A stretch of DNA of 64,000 bases from an uncultured Lachnospiraceae bacterium (GTDB lineage Bacteria; Bacillota; Clostridia; Lachnospirales; Lachnospiraceae): assembly GCA_934317005.1 (NCBI GenBank), contig CAKREB010000003.1:124001-188000 (forward strand). Reading direction: 5' to 3'. The translations under genes and the position numbers were made by a program. The notes under the pieces are model-generated. The model searched no databases. It saw nothing but the letters and a program-made list of their open reading frames with translations, and was not told the DNA's origin. Positions 33,686-43,659 of the stretch are shown here, piece by piece; position 1 is the stretch's first letter; every line of letters starts with the position of its first letter.

Positions 33686-35335
33686 ATGATAAAGGTATTT
33701 TTGGTCGAGGATGAGGTCGTGATTCGAAACGGCATTAAGAATAGTATTGATTGGGAAAAGGAAGGGTATCAGTTTGCAGGAGAAGCCAGTGATGGAGAGC
33801 TTGCTTTGCCAATGATTCTAAAGGAAAAACCGGACATTGTAATTACTGATATCCGCATGCCTTTTATGGATGGTCTGGAGTTAAGCCGGATGGTAAAAAA
33901 GGAGCTTCCGGATACAAAAATTGTGATACTCAGCGGATATGATGATTTTGATTATGCCAAAGAAGCAATTCGTATCGGAGTTACAGAGTATTTGCTAAAA
34001 CCGGTTTCTTCGGCGATGTTACTGGAGCATCTGCAGGAGGTTTCAGAAACGATCCGAAAGGAAAGAGAAGATCAGGAGTTAAAAGAAACGTACCTTCAGG
34101 AGATGCGTGAAAATGAAGAATTGATCAAAATGAAATTTTTGGGCGAACTGCTTTCCGGAGAAATGTCATTATCTGCGGCGCTTGAGAAGGGAAAGCGTTT
34201 TCACATGAACTTAAGTGCACAGACATATCAGGTGATCTTATTTAAGTTTATGGCAAGGAATCAGGCGGATGCACAGAGCTCAGAGGAAGCGGTTGCAGCA
34301 TATGAGTCGGTGGAAACGTTTGTGGATTCTTTTGAAGATGTCTATGCGTTTCAACGCGGGGTAGAAGGATGGGCATTTCTTGTGACATCGGAGGAAGCTG
34401 AGTTAGAGGAAAAGACAAAGAAGTTTTTGGAACAATTGACGGAATTGTTGAAACAGTTTGATAAGATGGACTATTTCGGTGGAATTGGCATGCCGGTAAC
34501 AAGACTGAGAGAGTTAAGATATTCATTTCGTGATGCGGACAGGGCATTTGCCGGCAGATTCACACAGGAGGAAAATCAGATTCTTTCTTCCAGTGAGCTT
34601 CCGGAGCAGCCAAAGGATGATGATTTTGATGTCAACAGCGTTGGCGAGTTAAATCAGATCCAGCATGTGATTGAAAAGTTCCTAAACAATGGTTCGCAGG
34701 AGGAGGTATCAAGCTTTGTAGAGGCATTGTTTGAAGAAGTGCCAAGAGAGCATTTCCGGTCTTTGATCATTCGTCAGTATGTCATTATGAATATTTATGC
34801 AACGGTTGCGTCCTTCTGTGAAAAGATCAGTGCAGATAAAGAGAAAACTGCGGTAGATGAAGAAGCACAGCTTGATGACTTAAAGAAAAGAGAGGAACTT
34901 TTGAAAAATGCAGTGACTTCGTCAGAGTCGTTAGATGATATCAGAAAATATATTTCAGATCTGTTAGAAAATGCGATTGAACTGCGAAACACGGTAAGCG
35001 GAAGAAGATATTCGGATATTATTATGACTGCGAAGAGAAGGATAGAGGCAGATTATATGTCTGAGGATATCTCGCTCAATACGGTTGCGATGGATGTGGG
35101 AATGAGTCCAAGCTACTTTAGCTCTATATTTAGTAAGGAGATGGGTAAGACCTTCATCGAGTATCTGACAGAGATCCGTATGGAGAAGGCGAAGGAATAT
35201 CTGACCTGCTCTTCCATGAAAAGTTCAGAGATTGGATATGAGGTCGGCTATAAAGACCCGCATTATTTCAGTTATATATTTAAAAAGACGCAGGGATGTA
35301 CACCGAAGGAGTACCGTCTGACGAGAAAGGGGTAA
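33686..35335 (+). CDS. AraC-type response regulator, YesN-like
   Basis: 549 residues. The receiver domain (about 1-125) has Asp55 in IVITDIRMPFMDG and the lysine in YLLKPVSS. A long middle region with a coiled-coil start (about 130-160) follows, and two AraC helix-turn-helix motifs end the protein (AMDVGMSPSYFSSIFSKEMG and EIGYEVGYKDPHYFSYIFKK). It is the partner of the kinase seven bases downstream. By position it should activate the sugar importer and arabinose genes that follow. The start at 33686 follows GAAGGAGG. Confidence 0.9.
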   Translation: MIKVFLVEDEVVIRNGIKNSIDWEKEGYQFAGEASDGELALPMILKEKPDIVITDIRMPFMDGLELSRMVKKELPDTKIVILSGYDDFDYAKEAIRIGVTEYLLKPVSSAMLLEHLQEVSETIRKEREDQELKETYLQEMRENEELIKMKFLGELLSGEMSLSAALEKGKRFHMNLSAQTYQVILFKFMARNQADAQSSEEAVAAYESVETFVDSFEDVYAFQRGVEGWAFLVTSEEAELEEKTKKFLEQLTELLKQFDKMDYFGGIGMPVTRLRELRYSFRDADRAFAGRFTQEENQILSSSELPEQPKDDDFDVNSVGELNQIQHVIEKFLNNGSQEEVSSFVEALFEEVPREHFRSLIIRQYVIMNIYATVASFCEKISADKEKTAVDEEAQLDDLKKREELLKNAVTSSESLDDIRKYISDLLENAIELRNTVSGRRYSDIIMTAKRRIEADYMSEDISLNTVAMDVGMSPSYFSSIFSKEMGKTFIEYLTEIRMEKAKEYLTCSSMKSSEIGYEVGYKDPHYFSYIFKKTQGCTPKEYRLTRKG

Positions 35336-35341
35336 GATACG

Positions 35342-36829
35342 ATGGAAAAGTACAGTCGTCTGCCAATCAACCGGAAGCTGTGTATGATTTCCATGACTGC
35401 CATATTGCCGATGGTACTTTTGGTGTGCTATCTTTTGTGGACTTTATACAGTGCTACGGGTGCCTATGCAGATATCAACAACAATGTAGCACAGGCAAAC
35501 AGCTATGTGCAGGATTTTAAGCAGCGCATTGATTATACCATGTATTTTTCGGTTATCCGAAATAAGACGATTGATGAACTGGATGTTGGGAAAACGACCA
35601 TCAATGGAATTGTGACGGTAAATCCGTATCAGTATATCAGGGAGTTGGAAAATGCATGTGATGAACTGTCTGCTTCGGCAACGGTTGACATAAACCGAAA
35701 CCAGATCATGCGTGTGAAAAATTCCTTAAAATCGTTGGAACGCTGTGTTACGGAGTTAGAAAAAAATATTAAAAAGAGCAATTCCTATGATGCGAATATG
35801 CAGTATCTGGATGATAATATCTATGAGCTGACAGATCTGATCAAATCCGGTATTCAGGATTACATATATATAGAAACAACTAATTTTAATCATGTTAAAG
35901 CGGTGCTTGATAAAAATAATGAAAAAACATTTTTGGCATGTATTCTGACGGCAATCATAGCAGTCATCTTATCGACCTTTTTGTCGGCAAGAGCAGCGTT
36001 AAGCATTACGATACCGATACGAAATCTTTGTACCATGACAAGTAAAGTTGCCGAGGGAGATTTTACAGCAAAGACAAAGGTGGATACGGGAGATGAGATC
36101 GCAGTGCTTGCCCGCAATTTTAATGATATGACGCAGGAGATTGGAAATCTGGTAGAAGATATGAAGCACAATCATGAAACACTGCGTATTATTGAAACAA
36201 AGCTTTTGCAGGCACAGATCAATCCGCACTTTTTATATAATACACTGGATACGGTTGTCTGGCTTGCGGAGGAGGGAAAGAAGGATCAGGTAGTTGCGAT
36301 TGTAACGTATCTGTCTGATTTTTTCCGCACGACTCTGAGCAAGGGACAGGATTTTATCACGATACGGGAGGAAAAGCTTCATATAGAAAGTTATCTGAAA
36401 ATCCAGCAGTTCCGGTATCAGGATGTGCTGGAATATGAGATAGCACTGGATGAAGACTTATATGACTATACGATTCCAAAGCTGCTATTGCAGCCTCTGG
36501 TGGAAAATGCTCTGGTTCATGGGATTCGAAATAAAAGGGGCAAAGGTCATCTTTTTATCCGTGGAACGAAAAAGGAAGATACGATTGTATTTCAGGTGAT
36601 CGATGATGGCCGTGGAATGGACGAAGAAGAGCTTGCAAGGTTGCGTCAATGCCTTGCTGACAATAATAATAATGCGACGGATAATGGTGGATTTGGTGTG
36701 GTAAATGTAAACCAGAGGATTCACATTTATTATGGAGAAGAATATGGAGTCTTTTTTGAAAGCAGCAGGGAACATGGGACAACTGCCACGGTTATTGTTG
36801 CGGCAAAGGATGTGAATACAGCATCGTAA
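35342..36829 (+). CDS. sensor histidine kinase, YesM-like
   Basis: 495 residues. Transmembrane segments (about 17-37 and 197-218) flank an extracellular sensor region, followed by HAMP (about 219-270), a His_kinase domain with the phosphoacceptor in QAQINPHFLYNTLD (about residue 294), and HATPase_c with LVENALVHGIRNK and DDGRGMD. YesM-type kinases typically report extracellular or binding-protein-bound sugars. The gene lies between its regulator and a sugar-binding lipoprotein, so the signal may be arabinose or an arabinose oligosaccharide; that is inference. The stop is 265 bp before the binding protein. Confidence 0.9.
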   Translation: MEKYSRLPINRKLCMISMTAILPMVLLVCYLLWTLYSATGAYADINNNVAQANSYVQDFKQRIDYTMYFSVIRNKTIDELDVGKTTINGIVTVNPYQYIRELENACDELSASATVDINRNQIMRVKNSLKSLERCVTELEKNIKKSNSYDANMQYLDDNIYELTDLIKSGIQDYIYIETTNFNHVKAVLDKNNEKTFLACILTAIIAVILSTFLSARAALSITIPIRNLCTMTSKVAEGDFTAKTKVDTGDEIAVLARNFNDMTQEIGNLVEDMKHNHETLRIIETKLLQAQINPHFLYNTLDTVVWLAEEGKKDQVVAIVTYLSDFFRTTLSKGQDFITIREEKLHIESYLKIQQFRYQDVLEYEIALDEDLYDYTIPKLLLQPLVENALVHGIRNKRGKGHLFIRGTKKEDTIVFQVIDDGRGMDEEELARLRQCLADNNNNATDNGGFGVVNVNQRIHIYYGEEYGVFFESSREHGTTATVIVAAKDVNTAS

Positions 36830-37094
36830 GATACGCTTCTTAAAAAATCCAACCTTTTTAAAAAAAATCTAACAAAATGAAAAGGAATCATAAAATATTC
36901 CCTAAAAAGCAAATAATATTCTGTTTTCGATTTTAAGCAAATGAAGTATCCTATATACAAGTTACAGATAGTTCTTCAAAGATATAAAAAATATATCAAA
37001 TAAATATCAAATCGAATTTACCTCTCACTATATCAATGAAAGAAACTATTGTACGAAAAAAATTAAGCATTCATAAATAAGGAGGAGAAAGCTT

Positions 37095-38153
37095 ATGAAG
37101 AAGAAATTATTAGGAGCATTGTTATCTGTAGCAATGGTAGCTACACTGTTAGGAGGATGTGGTTCCTCAGGAAGCAAGGACAGCAAGAAAGACGCATCAA
37201 GCTCAGGAAAGAGTGATGTGATCACAGTTGGATTTTCACAGGTAGGTGCTGAGTCAGACTGGCGTACAGCAAACTCAGAATCTATGAAGTCAACATTTAG
37301 CGAGGAGAACGGTTACAAGTTAATCTTCGATGATGCACAGCAGAAGCAGGAGAATCAGATTACAGCAATCCGTAACTTCATTCAGCAGGAAGTTGACTAT
37401 ATCGTACTTGCACCTGTTACAGAATCCGGTTGGGATACAGTATTACAGGAAGCAAAAGATGCGGACATCCCGGTAATCATTGTTGACCGTATGGTAGATG
37501 TTTCAGATGACAGCCTTTACACAGCATGGGTTGGTTCAGACTTCAAGCTGGAAGGTCAGAAAGCCTGCGCTTGGTTAAAAGCATATGCAGAAGCAAAGGG
37601 CATGAAAGAAGTTAACATCGTTGATATTCAGGGTACAATCGGTGCATCTGCACAGATTGGACGTACAGAAGCATTAAATGAAGCAGTAAAAGAAAACGGA
37701 TGGAACCTTTTAGCTCAGCAGACAGGTGAGTTTACACAGGCAAAAGGCCAGGAAGTTATGGAGTCTATGTTAAAGCAGTATGACAACATCAACGTAGTAT
37801 ACTGTGAGAATGATAATGAAGCATTCGGTGCAATCGATGCAATCGAAGCAGCAGGTAAGACGGTTGGTCCTGATGGAGATATCCTTGTAATGTCATTCGA
37901 TACAACAAAGGCTGGTATCACAGATACATTATCAGGCAAGATCATTCTTAACACAGAGTGTAACCCACTTCACGGACCACGTGTAGAAGAAATTATCAAG
38001 ACTCTTGAGAGTGATGGAACACCTGATAAGAAAGCATATGTAGATGAAGGAATCTTCGCTCATGGCTCAGATGTTAAGAGTGTAAAAGCCGGCGACAAAG
38101 ACTTTGATGTGACAGAAGTAACACAGGATGTTATTGATGGTCGTGCATACTAA
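37095..38153 (+). CDS. YtfQ-type sugar-binding lipoprotein
   Basis: 352 residues. It has a lipoprotein signal with lipobox LLGGC (Cys22), a serine/lysine-rich linker, then a type I periplasmic binding domain (DVITVGFSQVGAESDWRTAN, PVIIVDRMVD, VVYCENDNEAFGAIDAIEAAG). The closest named match by reading is YtfQ, which binds galactofuranose in E. coli and related furanoses elsewhere. With araA and araD downstream, L-arabinose is the most likely ligand. A GGAGGAG ribosome site precedes it. A partial terminator after it would give the binding protein higher expression than the permease. Confidence 0.9.
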   Translation: MKKKLLGALLSVAMVATLLGGCGSSGSKDSKKDASSSGKSDVITVGFSQVGAESDWRTANSESMKSTFSEENGYKLIFDDAQQKQENQITAIRNFIQQEVDYIVLAPVTESGWDTVLQEAKDADIPVIIVDRMVDVSDDSLYTAWVGSDFKLEGQKACAWLKAYAEAKGMKEVNIVDIQGTIGASAQIGRTEALNEAVKENGWNLLAQQTGEFTQAKGQEVMESMLKQYDNINVVYCENDNEAFGAIDAIEAAGKTVGPDGDILVMSFDTTKAGITDTLSGKIILNTECNPLHGPRVEEIIKTLESDGTPDKKAYVDEGIFAHGSDVKSVKAGDKDFDVTEVTQDVIDGRAY

Positions 38154-38196
38154 AATCAAATAGAGCTGGCAATTCATTATTAAAAGCAATTTAACC

Positions 38197-38246
38197 GGCG
38201 TGGTAGAAAAGAAGGCAGAAGCCTAGAAAGCTGCCACGCCATTTTT
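38197..38246 (+). terminator. attenuator or partial terminator after the binding-protein gene
   Basis: GGCGTGGTAG (38197-38206) pairs with CTGCCACGCC (38231-38240), one wobble, followed by ATTTTT. It is within the importer operon, so it probably lowers but does not stop transcription. Confidence 0.7.
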
Positions 38247-38309
38247 ACGCCCTTTTTTGGGGAGAATTTGCTGAAATGGAAAGAATTTTGGAAAGCAGGT
38301 GAATGACAT

Positions 38310-39827
38310 ATGGAAAATAATGTTGTATTAAGTATGAAGGATATCTCGAAAACATTTCCGGGTGTCAAAGCGTTACAGCATGTGGATTTTACACTCCGCA
38401 AGGGCGAGATTCATGCACTGATGGGGGAAAATGGAGCGGGAAAGTCGACGCTGATTAAGGTTTTGACCGGTGTACATGGTCTGGATCACGGAGAAATCCG
38501 TATTGCAGGAACAGAAGAACCAATTATCAATAAGTCACCACAGGATGCACAGGATCATGGAATCAGCACTGTGTATCAGGAAGTAAATCTTTGTCCAAAT
38601 CTGTCGGTGGCAGAAAATCTCTTTATCGGAAGAGAACCAAGAAAGTTCGGTCTAATCGACTGGCGCACAATGAATAAGAAATCAACAGAGCTCTTAAAGG
38701 ATTTGGATATTGATGCAAGAGCGACTGATAAATTAGAAGAGTGTTCTTTAGCAAAGCAGCAGATGATTGCAATTGCAAGAGCTGTAGATATGAAATGTCA
38801 GGTTTTGATCCTGGATGAGCCTACTTCTTCTCTGGATGATGAAGAAGTGGAGAAGCTTTTTGTTCTGATGAGACGATTAAAGAAGGAAGGGGTAGGTATT
38901 ATCTTCGTTACCCACTTCTTAGAGCAGGTGTATGAAGTGTGTGACCGCATTACCGTTCTTCGAAATGGTACACTTGTCGGGGAGTATCCGGTACAGGAAC
39001 TGCCTAGAGTAGAACTGGTAGCAAAGATGATGGGTAAAAACTTTGACGATCTGGCAGATATCAAGGGAGACCATAAGAAACTGGAGAAGTTTATCCCGGT
39101 TGTAGAGGCAGAACAGGTTGGAAGAAAAGGAAGTATCAAGCCGTTCGACTTTGTGGTAAACAAAGGTGAGGTGGTTGGTCTGACAGGTCTTTTGGGCTCC
39201 GGCCGTTCTGAGTTGGTTCGTGCCATCTATGGAGCAGATAAACCGGATACTGGAAAGATTAAAGTAAATGGTAAGGAAGTAAAGATCAATTCTCCGTTGG
39301 ATGCCATGAAACTTGGTATGGCATACCTGCCAGAGGATCGTAAGAAAGATGGTATTTTAGCAGATCTTTCCGTCCGTGAGAATATTATTATCGCATTGCA
39401 GGCGAAAAAAGGAATGTTCCATCCAATGAGCAGAAAAGAGATGGAAGAGGCAGCGGACAAATATATTGATATGCTTCAGATTAAGACAGCAAGCAGAGAG
39501 ACACCGATTAAGAGCTTGTCTGGTGGTAACCAGCAGAAAGTAATTATCGGACGCTGGCTTCTGACAAATCCGGATTATCTGATCTTAGACGAACCGACAC
39601 GTGGTATTGACATCGGTACCAAGACAGAGATTCAGAAGCTTGTTCTCAATCTGGCAGATCAGGGAATGGCAGTAACCTTTATTTCCTCTGAGGTAGAAGA
39701 AATGCTTCGTACTTGTTCCCGCATGGGCGTTATGCGAGATGGAAAGAAGGTTGGAGAAATCTCCGGCAATGAGTTGACACAGGAAGGCATTATGAAAGCA
39801 ATAGCAGGAGGTGACAGCAATGAGTAA
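38310..39827 (+). CDS. sugar ABC transporter ATPase, YtfR type
   Basis: 505 residues with two ATPase domains, as in CUT2-family importers. The first has Walker A GENGAGKSTLIKVL and Walker B VLILDEPTSS. The second has GLLGSGRSELVRAIY, a normal degenerate second Walker A in this family, with LSGGNQQKV and LILDEPTRGID. It energises the two permeases that follow. The stop overlaps the first permease start by eight bases, which suggests coupled translation. The ribosome site is GCAGGTGA. Confidence 0.93.
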   Translation: MENNVVLSMKDISKTFPGVKALQHVDFTLRKGEIHALMGENGAGKSTLIKVLTGVHGLDHGEIRIAGTEEPIINKSPQDAQDHGISTVYQEVNLCPNLSVAENLFIGREPRKFGLIDWRTMNKKSTELLKDLDIDARATDKLEECSLAKQQMIAIARAVDMKCQVLILDEPTSSLDDEEVEKLFVLMRRLKKEGVGIIFVTHFLEQVYEVCDRITVLRNGTLVGEYPVQELPRVELVAKMMGKNFDDLADIKGDHKKLEKFIPVVEAEQVGRKGSIKPFDFVVNKGEVVGLTGLLGSGRSELVRAIYGADKPDTGKIKVNGKEVKINSPLDAMKLGMAYLPEDRKKDGILADLSVRENIIIALQAKKGMFHPMSRKEMEEAADKYIDMLQIKTASRETPIKSLSGGNQQKVIIGRWLLTNPDYLILDEPTRGIDIGTKTEIQKLVLNLADQGMAVTFISSEVEEMLRTCSRMGVMRDGKKVGEISGNELTQEGIMKAIAGGDSNE

Positions 39828-40884
39828 TGTAAAGGAGACGGCAAAAAAGATAACATCTATGCGGCTGTTTTTGCCGATTGTTTGCCTGATTGCTGTGTTG
39901 TTAGTCAATCTGATTACAACACCGGGCTTTTTCAAGGTATCCATTAACAATGGAGTGTTATATGGATATATCATAGACGTAATTAACCGTGCGTCAGAAC
40001 TTGTAATCTTAGCAGTAGGTATGACACTGGTAACAGCAGCTTCCGGTGGTCAGGATATCAGCGTTGGTGCCGTTATGGCTGTAGCGGCAGCAGTATGTTG
40101 TCAGATTCTTTCCGGTGGTAAGGTTTCTGTCAATGAGCTGGCAGCACCATTAGGACTTGCCATTCTTGCAGGACTGGCAGCATCAGCACTTTGCGGTGCT
40201 TTTAATGGTCTCCTGGTTGCGAAGTTAAATATCCAGCCGATGGTGGCAACATTGATTCTGTTTACCGCAGGTCGTGGTATTGCACAGTTAATCACTGCAG
40301 GACAGATTACATATGTTCGTGTTGGTTCTTTCAAAGTATTTGGCGGTTATATTGGAAAGATTCCGGTACCGGTACCGATCTTTTTAGCGATTATCGTGAT
40401 CCTGATCGTTCACCTTCTGCTAAAGAAGACAGCACTTGGGCTTTATATTGAAAGTGTAGGTATCAATGGAACAGCATCCAGATTAGTTGGTTTGAACTCA
40501 ACGATGATCAAGTTCTTGACATATGTTATCTGTGGCCTGATGGCAGGTATCGCAGGAATCATTGCATCCAGCCGAATCTATTCCGCCGATGCCAATAACA
40601 TCGGTTTAAACCTGGAAATGGATGCCATCCTTGCCGTAGCATTAGGTGGTAATGTACTTGGCGGTGGTAAGTTCAGCCTGATGGGTTCTGTTATCGGAGC
40701 ATATACGATCCAGGCATTGACAACAACCTTATATGCAATGAATGTAAAAGCCGATCAGCTTCCGGTTTATAAAGCAATCGTCGTTGTTATCATTGTAACA
40801 TTACAGAGTCCTGTATTCCGCAGCTTTCTTGCAAAGCAGCGTGCAAAGAAGGCAGCAAATGCTGTAGCGGAAGGAGGTAAATAA
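39820..40884 (+). CDS. sugar ABC transporter permease, YtfT type
   Basis: 354 residues, about 8-10 transmembrane segments, BPD_transp_2 family. GMTLVTAASGGQDISVGAVMA is the conserved early region and AVALGGNVLGGGKFSLMGSVIG the late one. It forms the channel with the second permease. I start at 39820 (MSNVKE) after GGAGGTGA, within the end of the ATPase gene. The second permease begins 2 bp after its stop. Confidence 0.92.
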   Translation: MSNVKETAKKITSMRLFLPIVCLIAVLLVNLITTPGFFKVSINNGVLYGYIIDVINRASELVILAVGMTLVTAASGGQDISVGAVMAVAAAVCCQILSGGKVSVNELAAPLGLAILAGLAASALCGAFNGLLVAKLNIQPMVATLILFTAGRGIAQLITAGQITYVRVGSFKVFGGYIGKIPVPVPIFLAIIVILIVHLLLKKTALGLYIESVGINGTASRLVGLNSTMIKFLTYVICGLMAGIAGIIASSRIYSADANNIGLNLEMDAILAVALGGNVLGGGKFSLMGSVIGAYTIQALTTTLYAMNVKADQLPVYKAIVVVIIVTLQSPVFRSFLAKQRAKKAANAVAEGGK

Positions 40885-40885
40885 T

Positions 40886-41920
40886 ATGGGAATTTTTAAA
40901 ACAAAATCAGATTCAAAAAGAAAAATTAATGGAAATACCTTCCTTCTGATGATTACAATCTTACTTTTTGCAGTAATGTATATTGCAGGTATGATTATCT
41001 TTGAGGATAAGGGATTTGCAAAACCACAGATGTTCTTAAATCTGTTTGTGTCGAATGCCGGACTTCTGGTGATCGCAGTTGGTCAGACGATCGTTATGAT
41101 TACGGGTGGTATTGATATTTCGGTTGGTTCTGTTACTGCTTTGGTTTGTATGGCGGTAGCAAACCAGATGGAAAATCATGGCATGAATGCATATCTTGCC
41201 GTTGTGCTCGCTCTTGGAATCGGACTGTTATATGGTCTGGTACAGGGATTTTTGATTTCTTATTTAGAGATTCAGCCATTCATCGTCAGCTTGGCTGGTT
41301 TGTTCTTTGGTCGTGGACTGACTTCTATGATTAGTACTGAGATGATTTCAATCAAGAACAAGACGTTCCTCGCATGGGCAAATTACAAGATTTATCTTCC
41401 GATTGGTTCTTACAGTCGACGAGGAAAGTTCCTGCCGGCATACATTTATCCGACCGTTGTCATAGCAATTGTGATTGTTATCATCATCGCAATCGTTATG
41501 AAGTATACAAAGTTTGGTCGCGAAGTATACGCTGTCGGTGGAAATGCACAGAGTGCTATGATGATGGGACTGAATGTGCGTAAGACAAAGTTTAAAGCCT
41601 ATATCTTAAATGGCTTCTTAGCCGGCTGTGGCGGATTCCTCTTCTGCTTAAACAGTTGCTCAGGTTTCGTAGAGCAGGCAAAGGGCTTGGAAATGGATGC
41701 GATTTCTGCATCTGTTATCGGTGGTACATTGTTAAGTGGTGGTGTTGGTACACCGTTTGGAACTATCTTTGGTGTATTGATCAAAGGAACGATTTCCAGT
41801 CTGATCACAACACAGGGTACCTTATCAAGCTGGTGGGTACGCATCGTACTTTCAGCATTACTCTGCTTCTTCATTGTATTGCAGGCAATCTTTGCAAGAA
41901 TGAAAAAGAAGAACGCATAA
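40886..41920 (+). CDS. sugar ABC transporter permease, YjfF type
   Basis: 344 residues, multiple transmembrane segments, the same family as the previous gene. AVGQTIVMITGGIDISVGSVTAL and SASVIGGTLLSGGVGTPFGT are the matching conserved regions. The pairing of two unequal permeases is characteristic of the YtfQRT-YjfF system. An AGGAGG ribosome site lies in the end of the previous gene. A hairpin without a long T run follows the stop. Confidence 0.92.
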   Translation: MGIFKTKSDSKRKINGNTFLLMITILLFAVMYIAGMIIFEDKGFAKPQMFLNLFVSNAGLLVIAVGQTIVMITGGIDISVGSVTALVCMAVANQMENHGMNAYLAVVLALGIGLLYGLVQGFLISYLEIQPFIVSLAGLFFGRGLTSMISTEMISIKNKTFLAWANYKIYLPIGSYSRRGKFLPAYIYPTVVIAIVIVIIIAIVMKYTKFGREVYAVGGNAQSAMMMGLNVRKTKFKAYILNGFLAGCGGFLFCLNSCSGFVEQAKGLEMDAISASVIGGTLLSGGVGTPFGTIFGVLIKGTISSLITTQGTLSSWWVRIVLSALLCFFIVLQAIFARMKKKNA

Positions 41921-41939
41921 AAGAAATCAATAAAAAGAA

Positions 41940-41982
41940 GAAAGCTGCTGCATCTGAACGATATTTGGAAGCAGCAGCTTTC
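41940..41982 (+). terminator. stem-loop between permease and araA
   Basis: GAAAGCTGCTGC (41940-41951) pairs with GCAGCAGCTTTC (41971-41982). The trailing T run is short, so it may act as an mRNA-end stabiliser or weak attenuator between importer and catabolic genes. Confidence 0.6.
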
Positions 41983-42067
41983 TAAGCTACATAGGGATAT
42001 AACAGCAAAAACAAAGTTTTTGTTATGAGATGCCATGTATGGGATGGCAGAATGGAGGGTTATCAGT

Positions 42068-43564
42068 ATGTTAGAAATGAAGAAATATCAGTTTTGGTTT
42101 TGTACCGGTTCGCAGGATTTATATGGAGATGAGTGTCTGGCGCATGTAGCAGAGCATGCAAAGGAGATTGTTGAAAAGTTAAACGCATCCGGTAATATTC
42201 CGTATGAAATCGTATGGAAGCCGACACTTATCACCAATGAGTTGATCCGCAAGACCTTTAACGAAGCAAATATGGATGAAAACTGTGCGGGTGTGATCAC
42301 GTGGATGCATACCTTTTCTCCGGCAAAGTCATGGATATTAGGACTGCAGGAGTATAGAAAGCCGTTACTGCATCTGCACACACAGTATAATCGTGAGATA
42401 CCATATGATACGATTGATATGGATTTTATGAATGAAAATCAGTCTGCACATGGCGATAGGGAATATGGTCATATCTTCAGTAGATTACATATGGAACGAA
42501 AAGTTGTCATGGGATATTGGGCAGATGAAGAAACACAGAAAAGGATTGGCTCATGGATGCGCACGGCAGTCGGCGTGATCGAGAGCAGTCATATCCGTGT
42601 TATGCGTATTGCTGATAACATGAGAAATGTTGCCGTTACAGAGGGAGATAAGGTAGAGGCACAGATTAAGTTTGGATGGGAAGTAGATGCATATCCGGTC
42701 AATGAGATTGCAGAAGTAGTACAGGCTGTTTCAAAATCAGATATTGACGCACTGGTAGAAGAATATTATAGTAAATATGACATTTTGCTGGAAGGCAGAG
42801 CAGAAAAAGAATTCCGTGAGCATGTTGCGGTACAGGCAGGCATAGAGATTGGCTTTGAACGTTTCATGGAAGAGAAAAATTATCAGGCAATCGTTACCCA
42901 CTTTGGTGATCTTGGCAGCTTAAAGCAGCTTCCGGGACTGGCTATCCAGCGTCTGATGGAAAAAGGCTATGGATTCGGTGGCGAAGGTGACTGGAAGACA
43001 GCAGCGATGGTGCGCCTGATGAAGATTATGACACAGGGCATGAAAGACGCTAAGGGAACATCCTTTATGGAGGATTACACATACAATCTGGTGCCGGGCA
43101 AAGAAGGAATTTTGCAGGCACATATGTTAGAGGTATGCCCATCGATTGCGGATGGAAAGATTGCCATTAAAGAACAGCCTCTTTCGATGGGTGACAGAGA
43201 AGATCCGGCAAGACTTGTCTTTACGGCAAAAGAAGGAAAGGCGATTGCTACATCCCTGATCGATCTGGGAGATCGTTTCCGTCTGATCATCAATGACGTA
43301 GACTGCAAAAAGACCGAAAAGCCAATGCCAAAGCTTCCGGTTGCAACAGCATTCTGGACACCACAGCCAAATCTTCAGACTGGAGCAGAGGCATGGATCT
43401 TGGCAGGCGGGGCACATCATACGGCATTTACATATGATCTGACTGCACAGCAGATGGGTGACTGGGCTGCAAGCATGGGTATCGAGGCAGTATATATTGA
43501 CAAAGATACCACAATCAGACAGTTTACCAATGAATTAAAGTGGAATTCTGTAGTATATCATTAA
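42068..43564 (+). CDS. araA: L-arabinose isomerase
   Basis: 498 residues. YQFWFCTGSQDLYGDE and GVITWMHTFSPAKSWILGL near the N-terminus, LHLHTQYNREIPYDTIDMDF in the middle and LAGGAHHTAFTYDL near the C-terminus are diagnostic for AraA. It converts L-arabinose to L-ribulose with a divalent metal. It starts at 42068 after GGAGGG. Its presence directly behind the importer identifies the likely transported sugar. Confidence 0.95.
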   Translation: MLEMKKYQFWFCTGSQDLYGDECLAHVAEHAKEIVEKLNASGNIPYEIVWKPTLITNELIRKTFNEANMDENCAGVITWMHTFSPAKSWILGLQEYRKPLLHLHTQYNREIPYDTIDMDFMNENQSAHGDREYGHIFSRLHMERKVVMGYWADEETQKRIGSWMRTAVGVIESSHIRVMRIADNMRNVAVTEGDKVEAQIKFGWEVDAYPVNEIAEVVQAVSKSDIDALVEEYYSKYDILLEGRAEKEFREHVAVQAGIEIGFERFMEEKNYQAIVTHFGDLGSLKQLPGLAIQRLMEKGYGFGGEGDWKTAAMVRLMKIMTQGMKDAKGTSFMEDYTYNLVPGKEGILQAHMLEVCPSIADGKIAIKEQPLSMGDREDPARLVFTAKEGKAIATSLIDLGDRFRLIINDVDCKKTEKPMPKLPVATAFWTPQPNLQTGAEAWILAGGAHHTAFTYDLTAQQMGDWAASMGIEAVYIDKDTTIRQFTNELKWNSVVYH

Positions 43565-43659
43565 TCAATAGCGTGAATGATACTTCTGTACCTGTTTTGG
43601 GACAGACAGGGAGTATGGCAGTTTCGTATCCGTTATTTGTATAGAAAGAGGAGGACAGG

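Noticed and set aside
36915..36950. Promoter for the sugar-binding protein (TTTTCG, 17 bp, TATCCT)
   Set aside because: Both boxes match poorly; the gene may be read from upstream or use an activated promoter.
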